From Agrypnia vestita (Eukaryota; Arthropoda; Insecta; Trichoptera; Phryganeidae), in assembly GCA_016648135.1 (NCBI GenBank), contig JADDOH010007969.1, positions 1-64,000 of the forward strand: DNA of 64,000 bases, written 5' to 3'. A model generated the notes under the pieces. It had not been told where the DNA came from. It saw nothing but the letters and a program-made list of their open reading frames with translations, and searched no databases. Shown in pieces: positions 31,251-42,989 of this stretch. Each line of letters starts with the position of its first letter. Within the stretch, counting starts at the first letter, position 1. A program made the translations under genes and the position numbers.

Positions 31251-31904
31251 AATATTTATTTATTCAGAAATATCCAAATATTCCCAACCTAAAAATGAAA
31301 TTATAAACTGAAATAACTAAAGTGGTTGAGTGCTTGGCTGCCACACATTAATCCCTGTTTAATTCCCCGCCAATCACCCTTTTTTTTATTATAATATCAA
31401 ACATTTAGTTAGCTAGTTTTTACATAGACCACTAAACAAATTTAACTTTTTATGTGATTTGAGTTTTATCACGACATTATTCAAAAAGTAAAAATACACA
31501 AATATCGCATAATATTCTTATTTCCAATAAAATGTAGGTTTCATATATTCCAGAAAAATTTCTTTGATTAGTCACAGGATTTTTGTATTTGTCTCAGAAA
31601 TACATCAATCGGATATTGCTGCCTCTGCTTTTATATGTATTCTCCTCATATGCGAGTTTGCGGTAGTAGCTACGATAAATACTGATTTATGATATTAGAC
31701 ATCGACCAATATGAATATATGATAATAGTCTTCGACCAATATGAATATATGATAATAGACTATGACATATACAAATAAAGTGTAATGTCTTAGATGAAAG
31801 AGATTCTGTCAACTTGTTCAATGGATTAGCGAAGGGAAAAACTACATTTCAAAATGAAGACTACAACACACACACACGTTCACCAGTTTGAAGACTACAA
31901 AGTG

Positions 31905-32160
31905 TACACTACATTTGTAGTAAAAACTACATGAAGTGAACTAATTATAGTACTACGAAATTGTAGTACTAATGAAGTGAAGTAATTGTTATATTAATGA
32001 AGTGAAGTAATTGTAGTATTAATGAAGTGAACAATATCAATACTACAAAATTGTAGTACTAATGAAGTGAAATAATTGTAGTATTAATGAAGTGAACAAC
32101 ATCAGTACTACAAAATTGTAGTACTAATGAAGTGAAGTTATTGTGAAGTAATTTTTTCCT
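31905..32160 (+). repeat. minisatellite with ATTGTAGTACTAATGAAGTG units
   Basis: About five variable units of 20-62 bp share AATGAAGTGAA and TGTAGTA. Related TGTAGTACTACA words recur up to 32490. No coding potential. Confidence 0.75.
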
Positions 32161-34640
32161 AAATTAAAAAGTTTGGTGTATAAAAAAAAAGGTCGCCGGA
32201 AAAAATATATTAATATGTCGATTTTCGGTTAAATAACGTAATTTCCGGAGAATTCTTCATTCAATCCCAACATTTTTCAAACCATGGGGGGGAGGCTGTT
32301 TCGATTTCCAAAAATTTCTTCATTTATCCACATCAACTTTCCAAAAATTTCACATAAAAATGTACTATTTGAAGTATGTACACATACTTTCAATAACTTT
32401 GAAGTGGGTTTGTAGTGTGCACTACACTTCGAAAGGTGTGAAGTGTAAGCTTCAATGTAATGTAGTACTACATTGTAGTAGTTAGTACAGAGCGGACCCA
32501 TCACTGGATATATCATTTTATGTTATTATTATAAGCTTATTTTTTTTTCCATACCGTTGACTGTTTGAATTTCATCAAAAAGGTTACGCTTTAAAAGTGT
32601 TATTGTTTTCAAAAATAGTCGATTACATCATTATTAAATATATTCCGAATACAAACACATTTTCAGTTAATGAAATTGTGATTCTACAGCAGAGAGGTGG
32701 AGTCGGACACGATCATATTTCTGGAAAATTCCTGGCGGCAGTTTATACGGCGGCTGTCTGTTATTTTTAGAAATTTTTCATTAAAATTTTCGTCTCACAA
32801 AAAAGTGTCGTTTTAAAAAATTAAACGAGTTTATTCGTTTTGGAGACAGGTCTTATATACTTATTTAGTAGATTTTGATGAGGGTCTCATAACACGGCTT
32901 CCGGAAAATTTTAATGAACTTTCTTTAATCACGATCAGAAGATGCCAAAAAAACCCTCCAATAAATTGTTTATTTAAATATTATATGTGTACATAGATTA
33001 ATTATAATCCATTAGGATTCCATTGACGTAATAACATACTAGATATAAAGACAACGACACCAAATTACTACTCAATATTTTTACCAAAATACCAAACGAG
33101 ATAACAAATAAAACCATGTGTCAATCCAGGAAACAATTGACTAAAAAATGATTAACAACATTAAAAACATCATCAAATTACAACGCTTAAATAAAGTCTA
33201 TGTTAATAGTTAATCATCATCTCCGTTATTAAAATAATTACGGTTGTTAGTGTAATATTAATGACAACCACCCTTCTCCCCTCCAACCCCCCCCCCCTAA
33301 ATACATTATATTGGTCGACCATATTTTATTTTATTATTATTGCCGGTTCTTATATTGCCCCTGTTGTTTTCATATCACTTCCTAATAAGTATTCAATATC
33401 ATATGTAGATATATATATATATATAGATATATTATAATATTACCTACATACTTTTCTTACTTATCTATTTTAAATTTTAGTGTATACTGGTATCTTGATT
33501 AAATTGAAGGGACCATAGGCCCCGGAACAAGTTGATTATTCATTTAATAGTGGTTTTATACAAAAATTAAATTATTATTAATATAAAACCTATGTAACTC
33601 GTATTACCATGAATCAAACAGGTATATCTACACTTACCGAACAGCTATCTCAATACCTAGTGTAATAAGAAGCGAAAGCATTCAATAAACGATCTATTTT
33701 GTTTCTTATTATGTCTTTATATTATAAGTAACATGTTAAAGAATATTTATAATAAAATGAAAAAAGTGAATAACTTCCGTTGTTCTGATTATATTTCTAT
33801 CAAGTTTTTTCCAGAAAACTTTGTAAATATCTCGGCTGTGCCTGAATCCGTTGAGATTGGTATTATATGTTGGCTTTTAATAAAACATCAGTGATATTAA
33901 AACGGGAAAAGTGTCACAAATATGTACGGGAAAATAAATTTACCCTTTTATTGCGGCCAGTATTAAATGTATTTTTTCCGAATTCCTTTTTTGATAATGG
34001 AAATATTTGGTTTAATTTATTGTTGAATGTAGAAATTAGTAGACACATTAAACAAACTGAAATCTATTAGTTTTTTAAATTTTATCGTTTATAATATTCA
34101 CCACGTCAAAATTGACAGTGTACAATGTTATATACATAATAGGGGTCAATATACGATTATTAGGATACTGCCAAATAAAAATAATCGATCCAATCATATA
34201 CACCACAAGACTAGATGTTATGCTAAAGTTACCTCATATTATTGATTCTCTAAAGTTATGTTAAACTGAAACGTATGGTTAATACGGACAACTTTGTTCG
34301 GAAGCTCTGATTCAGTAAAAGTTAAAATTAGACATGAAGCAAAATTTATTAGTTAATTCTCAGAACAAACGAACATTTCATTCCAAATCATCATTTGCGG
34401 TTAATTGCAATTCATATCTCATTGAATACACGATTTGGTTTTGTGGTGCCGTGACCAGGAACAATGGATTCGATTAGGATTTCTAATTATTATTGAAATA
34501 TTATTAATCACATTGACCGGCAAATACATCAATAAGTGAAAAGTGGCATGTCCATAGGACTAATAAGTGGGAAGCCATAAATGTCAGTCTATATTTAATA
34601 TTTATCATTCATGATAGACCACAACAGAACAACTTAAGTC
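32161..34640. other. AT-rich stretch with one decayed hammerhead-like family III copy
   Basis: 33495-33560 resembles the motif at 38636 (GAAGGGACCATAGGCCCCGG, GTTGATTATT, AGTGGTTTTATACAAA), but the CTGATGA core is lost. A C-run lies near 33285 and TATATA at 33410. No gene is supported over 2.4 kb. Confidence 0.4.
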
Positions 34641-34985
34641 AGACTTGTAAGGTTCAGGTGTCAGTTCACTCAATATTTCTTTATGATGTGGAATAGTGGA
34701 CTTTAAAAGAAAAACTGCGGAAAGATGCCTTTGAGATGTGGTGTTGGAGACGCATGTTACGTACACCATGGACAGTGAGGTGCACAAATATCTCTGTATT
34801 ACAAGAACTTAAAATCAAGTAGAGATTCTCAACCGCTGTAATGTGCCACGTCGAGGGTGGAAAAGGAAGAGGAAGGCACTTCTTTGGTGACAGATCTGCA
34901 GGATGCCGGGAAAGATGAAGGAAAATAGTCAAGAGAGCGGGGGGTCATGAAGATTACGATCCTCATGATACATGAGGAACCAACT
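34640..34985 (+). pseudogene. RTE-like LINE 3' coding fragment
   Basis: Plus-strand reading KLRKDAFEMWCWRRMLRTPW, TVRCTNISVLQELKIK, then a stop, HVEGGKGRGRHFFGDRS and finally HEDYDPHDT. The words FEMWCWRRMLR-x-PW and NISVLQEL are highly characteristic of a widespread RTE-type LINE C-terminal region in arthropods. Stops and frame changes make it inactive. 5' truncated; no clear tail is seen. Confidence 0.75.
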
Positions 34986-35147
34986 TGGATGATGATAACT
35001 ACAGACAAAAATTACCTCAAAACTCTCAGAAGAATTTACACAACCTCTTGAAGTCATTTTTGAAATGCACTTTACGAAATTTGGAACAGAAATAAATAAA
35101 TGAAAGGGCATGGAAGGGAGTGGGCACCTTGGGAATTCCGGCATTTG

Positions 35148-35194
35148 TATATATGGGGATTTTCCATACTAACTATGGAAAATTCCCATATATA
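35148..35194. repeat. hairpin, about 20-bp arms
   Basis: ATATGGGGATTTTCCATA and TATGGAAAATTCCCATAT pair with one mismatch around a CTAAC loop. No nearby element explains it. Confidence 0.75.
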
Positions 35195-35199
35195 TAATT

Positions 35200-36095
35200 C
35201 AACTCTGACTAATTTTATCGTCATGACTTACTTAATGTTTTGTTTCAGTCTAAAAACCTAACATTTTCTTATAATAAGTTGGAATTAATAAGAAAAAAAT
35301 ATTTCGGCAATAAACCTCGTTTTGCGCCTTAAGATAGGCAATCCCACAGTATTTTACGTTTTGCGGAAAAACCTTACGTGATGGAATTTTTTTTATAATT
35401 TTCCCGAATTCAGCAACCAAAAATACATGGAAATTATTTCTTATTTCAAAAAAAAAATGTCGCAGACCTGTGTAATTTATTCAATGGGTGAACATCTTCC
35501 ATGACAGATTTTGCAGACATTCATGTACAGAATTAAGACGTCAAACTATTATTTATCAGTCACAGGCGTTCACTCCATGCCATCAAAAAGTTGAGCATAA
35601 CTGAAATACATAACTGACAAATCTATATTTATTTGGTATACTTGTGTATCTGTATTTAATATGTAGGTCCTCGCGCAAATAATTCAAAGTTCGCATGTTT
35701 ACTTATTAATTCGAACTACCTAGCTAATAAAGCTGCGCATGTGTTTCGATTTTTTTTCTTAAAATCTGCCGCCAGCTAAACGTAATACTTATATCTCTCG
35801 CGCCGCTCAGTGTTCTGAACTCACGTCATCGCTTGAGAAAACGTGTTGTACTCAAAGCAATTGTGTATTTGGAGTGGATTTTAATGTATTTTTTCCAATA
35901 CTTTTGAATGTGGTATTATTTTATATTTTATTTATTTTTTAACCGCATTGAAGAATTCATCAAGAATAGTAGAGATACTATTTATATTATTGGGAAAGTA
36001 AATTAACTCACATAAGTGTACTTCTTATAAATCGTTGTAGAAGAAGAGTACATTTCTATAATATAAATACATACAACCTTTAGTTATAAGCAACA
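35200..36095. other. AT-rich stretch without a supported feature
   Basis: No terminal repeats or coding frame. A short GC-richer part lies at 35770-35850. Confidence 0.4.
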
Positions 36096-36099
36096 TAAC

Positions 36100-36335
36100 C
36101 ATGCCTACAGCTAGACCGCATTCAAAAGAATGTGCGCAAAAAATATGTGTTTTGTTACGATGCAAAAAATGAACACAAAAGAAGTTTTATAGTAAGTAAC
36201 CTTTTTAAACTAAAATATATATATATTTATTTAAAATATCATATTGAGACTTGTAATACGGGCTTGGCAGGCAACTTTCCCCCCGCTTTCTTCTTACCGG
36301 ACAAAGCTAGGGAACGGTCTTTTGATGGTGGTCGA
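36100..36335 (+). repeat. dispersed repeat, sense copy (possible hAT-type end)
   Basis: Matches 42189-42475 in inverse: CTAGACCGCATTCAAAAGAA, a GTAAGTAACC word, GGCTTGGCAGGCAAC and GGACAAAGCTAGGGAACGG. The far end reads (complement) CAGTAGTGTGCACTATAGG, similar to CAGTGGCGTGCAGCGC in the other copy, which suits a hAT-type terminus. Possible short coding words precede GTAAGTAA, a good splice donor. Confidence 0.5.
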
Positions 36336-36691
36336 CCTATAGTGCACACTACTGCCATTAGTGTATGTACATAGTATTTTCAAAAAAATACAAAAGACGT
36401 AAGTCAGTTTTTCGATTAATTTTTGTTGTGTTTTGTTTTTGTTTTTTGATTGTGTTTTATTAAAAAATAAATTCATACTCTATTAAATAGTGAAAATACA
36501 ATGAGGAACAGTTGAATTATTAGTCTATTCGATAATTCATTGACCTACACGGTGTACGGAAAATTGCTCGCCCACAATTGCTTGCCACACAATTGCTCGC
36601 TAGGAAAGTTGCTCGCCAATTGCGTGACAGAACTTTTATTTCTTTTTTACATGAATATAGATTAAGAAACGCGTTTATTGAAAAACATATA

Positions 36692-37233
36692 TACAGGGTT
36701 ATTTGTAAAACATTAATAACCTCGCAGGACTATATTCCTGCCTTGATTATGAGTCGAAAATGTTCAAGCTATTATGACCTAATATCAATAGTTCAAGAGA
36801 TATGCGACATCAAAGTTTGCATTTATTTTTCAATATTTCTGACTTATTTTTTGTAAAACGTTGGACTATCATTACAGTAACATATATCGAGTATGAAAAA
36901 TTTATTCCCTTTAATACAAGTCAAATAAAAAATAAAAACCTTCGAATTCCAATTGGAAAACATTCCAATTGGAATTTTTTCAGGGTTTTTATCATTTTAT
37001 TTAACTTGTATTGAAACGAATGAATTTTTCGTAATCGACATGAGTTACTGTAACGATAGTCCAACGTTTTACAGAAAATAAGTCAGAAATGAAAAAAAAA
37101 AAAAGCAAACTTTGATGTCGCATATCTCCATAACTATTGATATTAGGTCATAATAGCTTGAACATTTTCGACTCATAATCAAGGCAGGAATATAGTCCTG
37201 CGAGGTTATTAATGTTTTACAAATAACCCTGTA
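36692..37233. mobile_element. foldback element, 542 bp, near-perfect palindrome
   Basis: Arms begin TACAGGGTTATTTGTAAAAC on the left and end with its complement on the right, flanked by TATA on both sides (36688-36691 and 37234-37237). The arms stay complementary over about 240 bp. The centre holds two TTCCAATTGGAA palindromes. Non-autonomous, same family as 57857 and more distantly 14779. Confidence 0.88.
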
Positions 37234-37602
37234 TATACATATATTTTCAATTATTATTTACAAACAATTGTCACCAACTAAAAGTATATATAAAAGTTAG
37301 GTTACGTGGTGGCGAGCAATTTTCCAGTTATTGACTCACACCGGATGACCTTCCAAGTTTCCATGCATACATATGTGTAACAACATGCGGCTAAGTAATC
37401 AACGCATTTATTACAAAGCTAACCGTTCATATTGATAATTCAAAGCTTTTCAGTTTGTTTTATGTGCGCACGAATGAATACCCTGCACATTTTTATTATT
37501 GGTACCTACTTTTCAACATTGCAGAGACACGACAAACACATATTGTTTTGACTATTGTATCATCGTTATCTTTATCGAGAAGGTGAACTCAAAGGTGTTT
37601 TG

Positions 37603-38152
37603 TTTTTACTTCCTTTCTTTTAATTCGTGGCTTCTGCTTGCTTGCTCGCCGGCTTGCCGTCGAAAAAACTTTGAATCGATTTTTAACCCTTTTCCCGTGA
37701 TCCAATCGAGCTGAAACTTGGCAAGTAGACTCGTGGCGACGATCAAGACGATCTATCAAATTTACGGTAAAAAAAATGAATAATTACAATATATTTTCGG
37801 ATTTTTAGAAATTTTATTGATTTTTTCAAATTGGAATCATTAGAAAAGTTTGGTTGTTAGCAACGGCGGCCCGATAACGTCGCGGAATATTTTCTAAATT
37901 TGAATTACTCCGTCGGTATGCATAATAGGTACTTCACTACGAATGTCGAAAATCTAAATTGACTGACAAATGTTTTTAGAATTTAATCTTCAAAGCATGA
38001 AGTGTCTTATCAAAGCTCAAAACATCTGACATTTTAAAATATATAAAATTACTGTAAGTTTAGTGTTATGTTATATGTTTGAATTCGTCTTTAATTGTTG
38101 TTATTTTACAAAGAAAGGGAGTATAATAAAAACTTGCTTTTTATGGGTTACT
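37603..38152 (+). repeat. 550-bp repeat family, full copy
   Basis: From TTTTTACTTCCTTTCTTTT to GTTACTTTTTTT. Internal landmarks are GGCTTGCCGTCGAAAAAAC, GGCGGCCCGATAACG and AAAGAAAGGGAGTATAATAA. The ends (ACTTCCTTTCTTTT and AAAGAAAGGGAGT) form an imperfect inverted repeat, so it may be a non-autonomous DNA element. No coding frame. Confidence 0.8.
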
Positions 38153-38289
38153 TTTTTTTAAATTTAATAATAAATGTATAATAAAAAGATCATGTTTGAG
38201 AAAACAATAACGATATTTTATTAATATATTTATCTTTGTAAGAATAGTGAATACAATTAAATAATTATAAGTTTCGCTAGTGTGATTTG

Positions 38290-38425
38290 ATCATCATTGA
38301 CAAGCTTACATGAGACGATGTACTATGAATGTATGCAGATGAGACGAGAGTTGTGTGCCAGCACAGGAGAGTGAGGCGCTCCACGGTCTCTGCTTACCCC
38401 CGCGGGGAAACGGCGTGATGATAAG
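38290..38425 (+). repeat. short LINE 3' fragment
   Basis: GAATGTATGCAGATGAGACG, GCTCCACGGTCTCTGCTTAC and CCCCGCGGGGAAACGGCG correspond to the last part of the family at 18420-18775. Confidence 0.5.
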
Positions 38426-38635
38426 TAAGTAGGTACCAATATATTTCAATACAGTATAAATCATACATACACACATACATCAATACAGCATAAATAAACC
38501 AAACCCTTTTTGTAAATACTTTGGTTTTTAATTTAAATTAGTTCCTTTTCAGTTTTCAGTTTTTAACTTCCGTATATTTATTTTTTGTTTTTGTTACTGT
38601 CTATACTTCAAAATATAATTTTTAGCATACATTAT

Positions 38636-38676
38636 ATCCTGATGAAGGGACCATTGGCACCGAAATATGTTGATTA
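38636..38676 (+). ncRNA. hammerhead-like ribozyme motif, family III
   Basis: Helix I ATC/GAT (three pairs), core CTGATGA at 38639-38645, extra A, helix II GG..CC/GG..CC interrupted by two mismatches with an ATT loop, GAAA, then ATATGT before the UU cleavage position. Related decayed copies at 33495 and 39441 have ACATGT, a self-complementary helix III. Weaker than family I. Confidence 0.4.
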
Positions 38677-38712
38677 TTTATAAAATACTGGTTCTACACA
38701 AAGTATTTTCGT

Positions 38713-38852
38713 CTGGTTTGTGTCTTTTGGGGTACTATGCCATGTTACTACTTTTCTGATTGACGTTTCGGATCCCATTGCAGGGTTGATGGACCCTACA
38801 ATAAGATCAGCCAGAAAGGTCGTAAAAACACGGCACAGAAGACACAAACCAG
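38713..38852. repeat. 140-bp imperfect palindrome
   Basis: Ends CTGGTTTGTGTCTT and its exact complement; inner parts TGCCATGTTACTACTTTTCTG and the inverse of GCCGTGTTTTTACGACC also pair. It follows the hammerhead-like motif by 40 bp. Confidence 0.65.
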
Positions 38853-38889
38853 AAGATTCTGAGTGGTCATGAAAACCTTAGAACATTCT

Positions 38890-39374
38890 TAAAGTATTTT
38901 ATTTTTCAATTCAATTTATTTAATACTGTGTACATTACAAACTAAGTGTTCAAGGCATACATATTATGAAAGTATATGTATCAAAATAACAATATTTAAT
39001 TAATTATAAATAAAATAAAATCTGGTCAAAGGTGTAGGAGAATCCTGCTTCGGAAAACCCCTTCAAATACATGGAATATATCAATACTCAAAGCGATACT
39101 GTTCAGCATAGCGATATTGTCCAACAGGCATAACTATCGGCAGGTTGGTCCTGTATATTGGAATGTGAAACAATCTATGCTGACGATGTCTAAGGTAATT
39201 ATCAGGAACATACAAACCAATGCTCCGCATAATTTCAGGATTATCGATTATACCGCGCAACAATCGATAAAAATGTGTAATCAAATACACATTCCTTCTA
39301 GTCTCTAAACTATTGTAGCTAAGCATACCCTGGAGAAACTCGATTGGGTAGAGCCAATTTATTAAATAAAACAA
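38890..39374 (-). pseudogene. LINE C-terminus and 3' UTR
   Basis: Minus-strand frame 39081-39374 (97 codons): FLQGMLSYNSLETRRNVYL, FYRLLRGIIDNPEIM, YVPDNYLRHRQHRLFHIP, RTNLPIVMPVGQYRY. It is the C-terminal helix region of a Jockey-like LINE polyprotein, where LE-x-RR-x-x-x-L and a VP-x-x-x-LR word are standard. The 3' UTR runs to about 38890 with an A/T-rich end. 5' truncated and inactive. Confidence 0.7.
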
Positions 39375-39489
39375 TTTTTTTTGTATAATGTAATTTAAAT
39401 AATTTCCCTTGCCTTTAGTATAGAAAGGTTGTGGCTAGTGACCCCGAAACATGTCGTTTATTTAATAAATAGTGGTTTATACAAAGTGT

Positions 39490-40360
39490 TTTCTTTTTAC
39501 TCCCTTTATCGTGGCGTCTGCTTGCTTGCCGTCAACAAAAACTTTGGATCGATTTTTGACCCTTTTCCCGTGATCCAATCGAGCTGACTTGTGGCGACGA
39601 TCAAGAAGATCTATCAAATTTTCGTTAAAAAAAATTAATAATTATAGTATAATTTCGGATTTTTAGAATTTTTTTTTTTTTTTAATTTTTTTAAAAAAAA
39701 AATAAAGATGCGATCACGGAATACGTGTCACATCAATATTCTTACTATTCTCAAACTAAGCTAAACGCTTGTGCTATGAAAATAGGACTAACTTGCTAGT
39801 CTGGAGTGAGATTCGAACCCGCAACCTTTGGATCACGAGGCGAGTGTCCTAACCACAGGACCAACAAGCAACTCTAATTTTATTAGTGTTTTCAAATTGG
39901 AATCATTAGAAAAGTTTGATTAGCAACGCCGCGGCGGCCCGATAACGGTGCGGAATATTTTCTAAATTTGAATTACTCCGTCGGTATTATAGGTACATCA
40001 CTACGAATTTCGAAAATTTACAAAACAATTGGTTCACAGATGACACCAAAATTAGGTTTTTTGGGAAAAAATCAAATAATAATTTATTTCTTTTAGATTT
40101 CTGCTTAGTTTAGAAGAATTCTACATTACTCAAATCTGATTCTGACTAAATCATTTGACGCTGAAAATTCATAAGGTACGATATTGATGATAATTGAATT
40201 TATCAAAATCTTGACATCTCAAAACATCTGATATTTTTGAAATATATTAAATTTCTGTAAGTTTAGTGTTATGTTATATGTTTTAATTCGTCTTTAATGA
40301 TTGTTATATTTTACAAAGAAAGGGAGTACAGTAAAAACTTGGTTTTTATGGGTTACTTTT
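39490..40360 (+). repeat. 550-bp repeat family copy interrupted by a SINE
   Basis: Starts TTTTTACTCCCTTTATCG and ends GTTTTTATGGGTTACTTT. The tRNA-derived SINE at 39692-39874 is inserted in it, so the repeat is older than that SINE copy. Just upstream (39441-39490) lies a decayed family III hammerhead-like tail (CCCCGAAACATGTCG). Confidence 0.8.
39692..39874 (-). repeat. tRNA-derived SINE, copy 4
   Basis: Antisense copy with the best head: the complement of GATTCGAACCCGCAACC is a B box (GGTTCGAATC) and the complement of CCTAACCACAGGACCAAC covers the A box region. The body and the GTGACACGTATTCCGTGATC tail are followed by A/T-rich sequence. Confidence 0.88.
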
Positions 40361-40929
40361 TTATAAATATATCACACATACTTCATTTTGTTCAAATTAA
40401 TAAAATGTTTTTTTTTGTAAAGAAAATTTTGTACTTCGCATATTTCAATTAACTTTTAATTGTTTAGTTATCAACGAACGAAAAATGTATGACAATAGAA
40501 CGTGAATTTGTATACTACTCGTATGTGAAATTGACGGCATTATTAAGCGGAAAACATAGAATACAATGGACGAACATATTGCGTTAGCTCATTGAACCAT
40601 TGGCCGGGTTATTCAGAACACAACTCTGTCCGCTATAATTAATTAAAGACATACATTTGAATTTATACATGACTATATTTTAATCAATACTAAATATTAT
40701 GGATAAAATATGTCTGTGGTGAAAGATTCTAAGCCATTTAATTTTTGACCTCATACGTTCATCAAAAATATATCTATTTTTCTACTAGGTCTTAATTATG
40801 ATATCTTTCAGGTTCTAGATGAAAAATCAAATGATGGTTGTATATCTCTGCTCTTATATTTTATTTTTTGCCTATTTCAACACAGATATATAATTCTATT
40901 TCTACAATTTACACACATATGTTGTTGTA

Positions 40930-41000
40930 TTAATATTATGTATAAAAGTAAGGAAGTAGGTAAAAGGCTGTTTAGCCGTGTATATTAAATAAATAAAATT
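40930..41000 (+). repeat. LINE 3' terminus
   Basis: GTAAAAGGCTGTTTAGCCGTG (GGCT/AGCC stem-loop at 40959-40980), then TATATTAAATAAATAAAATT. Closest in sequence to the terminus at 2529. Confidence 0.55.
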
Positions 41001-42188
41001 AAAAAATTGAAGAAAGGGACGAAATTGTAGTGCGTATTTTTGACATCTCAAAATTTCAGTTGTACTTAGCATAGGTAGGTACTAGATACGTTTTATTATT
41101 AAATTAAAAATTATGGCTCAACCGCCTTGAGATTTTGACTGGTGTGACTCTGAGAAAAAATATATTTCTCTCTCATTCGCACTATCATTGGCTCTTTATT
41201 AAAAAAGAAGAAAGATGATAACAGAATGAGACGATCATAGCAAATCTCCCAGTGGTTGTACCTACATATGCGTATTTAGAACATATATGCACATTTAAAA
41301 AGTAGAGTCGATTGAGACAGTGATTGTTTTTAGAGTGACATCTGATAATATTTTACTATATTACTTCTTTGTTGACTTTTCATATTGTACATCATGTTTT
41401 ATTCAATTAATTTTCAATGTAAATTGTTTATTTAATTTATTTTTATATTTTACCATTTATTTTAAAATGTGTACTGCTTTTTTGATTGTTATTTTGATTG
41501 CTTTCTCGTGTACTTTTTTAATACTGTTTAAACTATAACTATGCCTGTGTTTTTACTATTTATAATTGTGCTATGCACCGTATTCACAAAAATAAATGAT
41601 ATTTAAAAACGTAACATTAATTAGTCAATAAAATAATAATTCACGTGATAAAAATTTGAGGTAGAGAACAAAGACAAAAGTTTGTTTGTAAGCATAACAA
41701 ACAAATTAAATATGTGTATATAATAGATGGTTTGTATGGTATACGTGATGGAAATATTTGCGTCTCTGTTTAATAGAAAAAAATCAATTGATTGCATCAA
41801 AATAGACCCAACTATCTGAATAAAATATAAACCGCAGGCTAAATTTAGACCGGTACAAAGTTAAAACAAAAACTCACCGCTGTAGTTGAAAGTTTCTTCG
41901 CCGCTTCAAGCACAACACTCTATAACTGCGAATGACATTTTAGTTGGAAACTGTTGATCAATATTTTAGTTTTAAATTGGCAAAGAAGAGTTTGATGCAA
42001 GTTGGTGAGGTGGGTCGCTGGCGAAGCTGGGGGCGCGCGACCAGTCGGAACGCCGGAAAGCGTTTGGTGGGCAGACGGCTCGACATCAATGAACGGCGGA
42101 TTGCCTGCCCCAACCGTAGCAGGCGTGCGCATAGTTGACCCACAACAGGGTTGGCAAAAACTGTGCTCTCTGTTGGCACATATCGACC
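41001..42188. other. AT-rich stretch, GC-richer at its end
   Basis: No supported gene. 42000-42180 is GC-richer with open frames on both strands but no domain; it abuts the dispersed repeat at 42189. Confidence 0.35.
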
Positions 42189-42475
42189 AGTGGCGTGCAG
42201 CGCATACAAGCAAAAAGCGGTCGACCACAATCAAAAGACCATTCCCTAGTAGCTTTGTCCGGTAAGAAAAAGCGGAGGGAAGTTGCCTGGCAAGCCCCAT
42301 TACAAGCCTCAATATGATATTCCAAATAAATATATATTTATTATTTTAAAAAAGGTTACTTACTTACTTACTTACTAGAAAAACTTATTTTGTGTTCATT
42401 TTTTGCAGCGTAACAACACGCATATTTTTGCACACATTCTTTTTAATGCGGTCTAGCTATAGAAAAGATTCTGCG
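42189..42475 (-). repeat. dispersed repeat, antisense copy (possible hAT-type end)
   Basis: Begins CAGTGGCGTGCAGCGC, a plausible hAT terminal sequence, and matches 36100-36335 in inverse order through TTTGTCCGGTAAGAA, GTTGCCTGGCAAGCC and ATGCGGTCTAGCTATAG. Confidence 0.5.
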
Positions 42476-42989
42476 AAACAAATATTAATTAAATAATCTG
42501 ATCTTAAGAAAAATTTGATTTAAAATTCTAACCGTAATTCGTCCTACGGCTTGAAGTTTTATTTCCGACGTTTCTGTTTAACGTGACGTGTCTGTTTGTT
42601 GCGATTTAAAATTCTAGCCGTTTTAGACGTTTTACCTAACTTCATGTCAATTCTTAATTTATCTCACTTGTTTACGCCCAAAAAATTTGTTCCACAGATC
42701 TAGTCAAGTTGAGAAAAAACTCGTCCTGAACCGTGTATTTAAACTTATCTCTATGTCTGCGAGTTTTTTGTAATAGTCAAGTAAATTTTTCATGGAATAG
42801 CGTGTTTCTTCCAAAGGTCAATGCCAGGTGAGACCTGCGCGCACGTCACTTGCAGAAATGATATTTTCCATTTTTAAAGCAATCCACTTTTTATAATGCA
42901 ATAGTCACGAATACCTTGAAATAAAAATGTTAATCAATTAAAAAGAGATTACATGTAAGGTCGAAAATTTTTCGTTAACTTACCAGACT

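Noticed and set aside
38713..38852. Further hammerhead motif in the 140-bp palindrome
   Set aside because: GAAAC occurs but there is no CUGANGA partner on either strand.
39441..39490. Functional hammerhead at 39.44 kb
   Set aside because: Only GAAACATGT and the downstream word survive; the core is gone.
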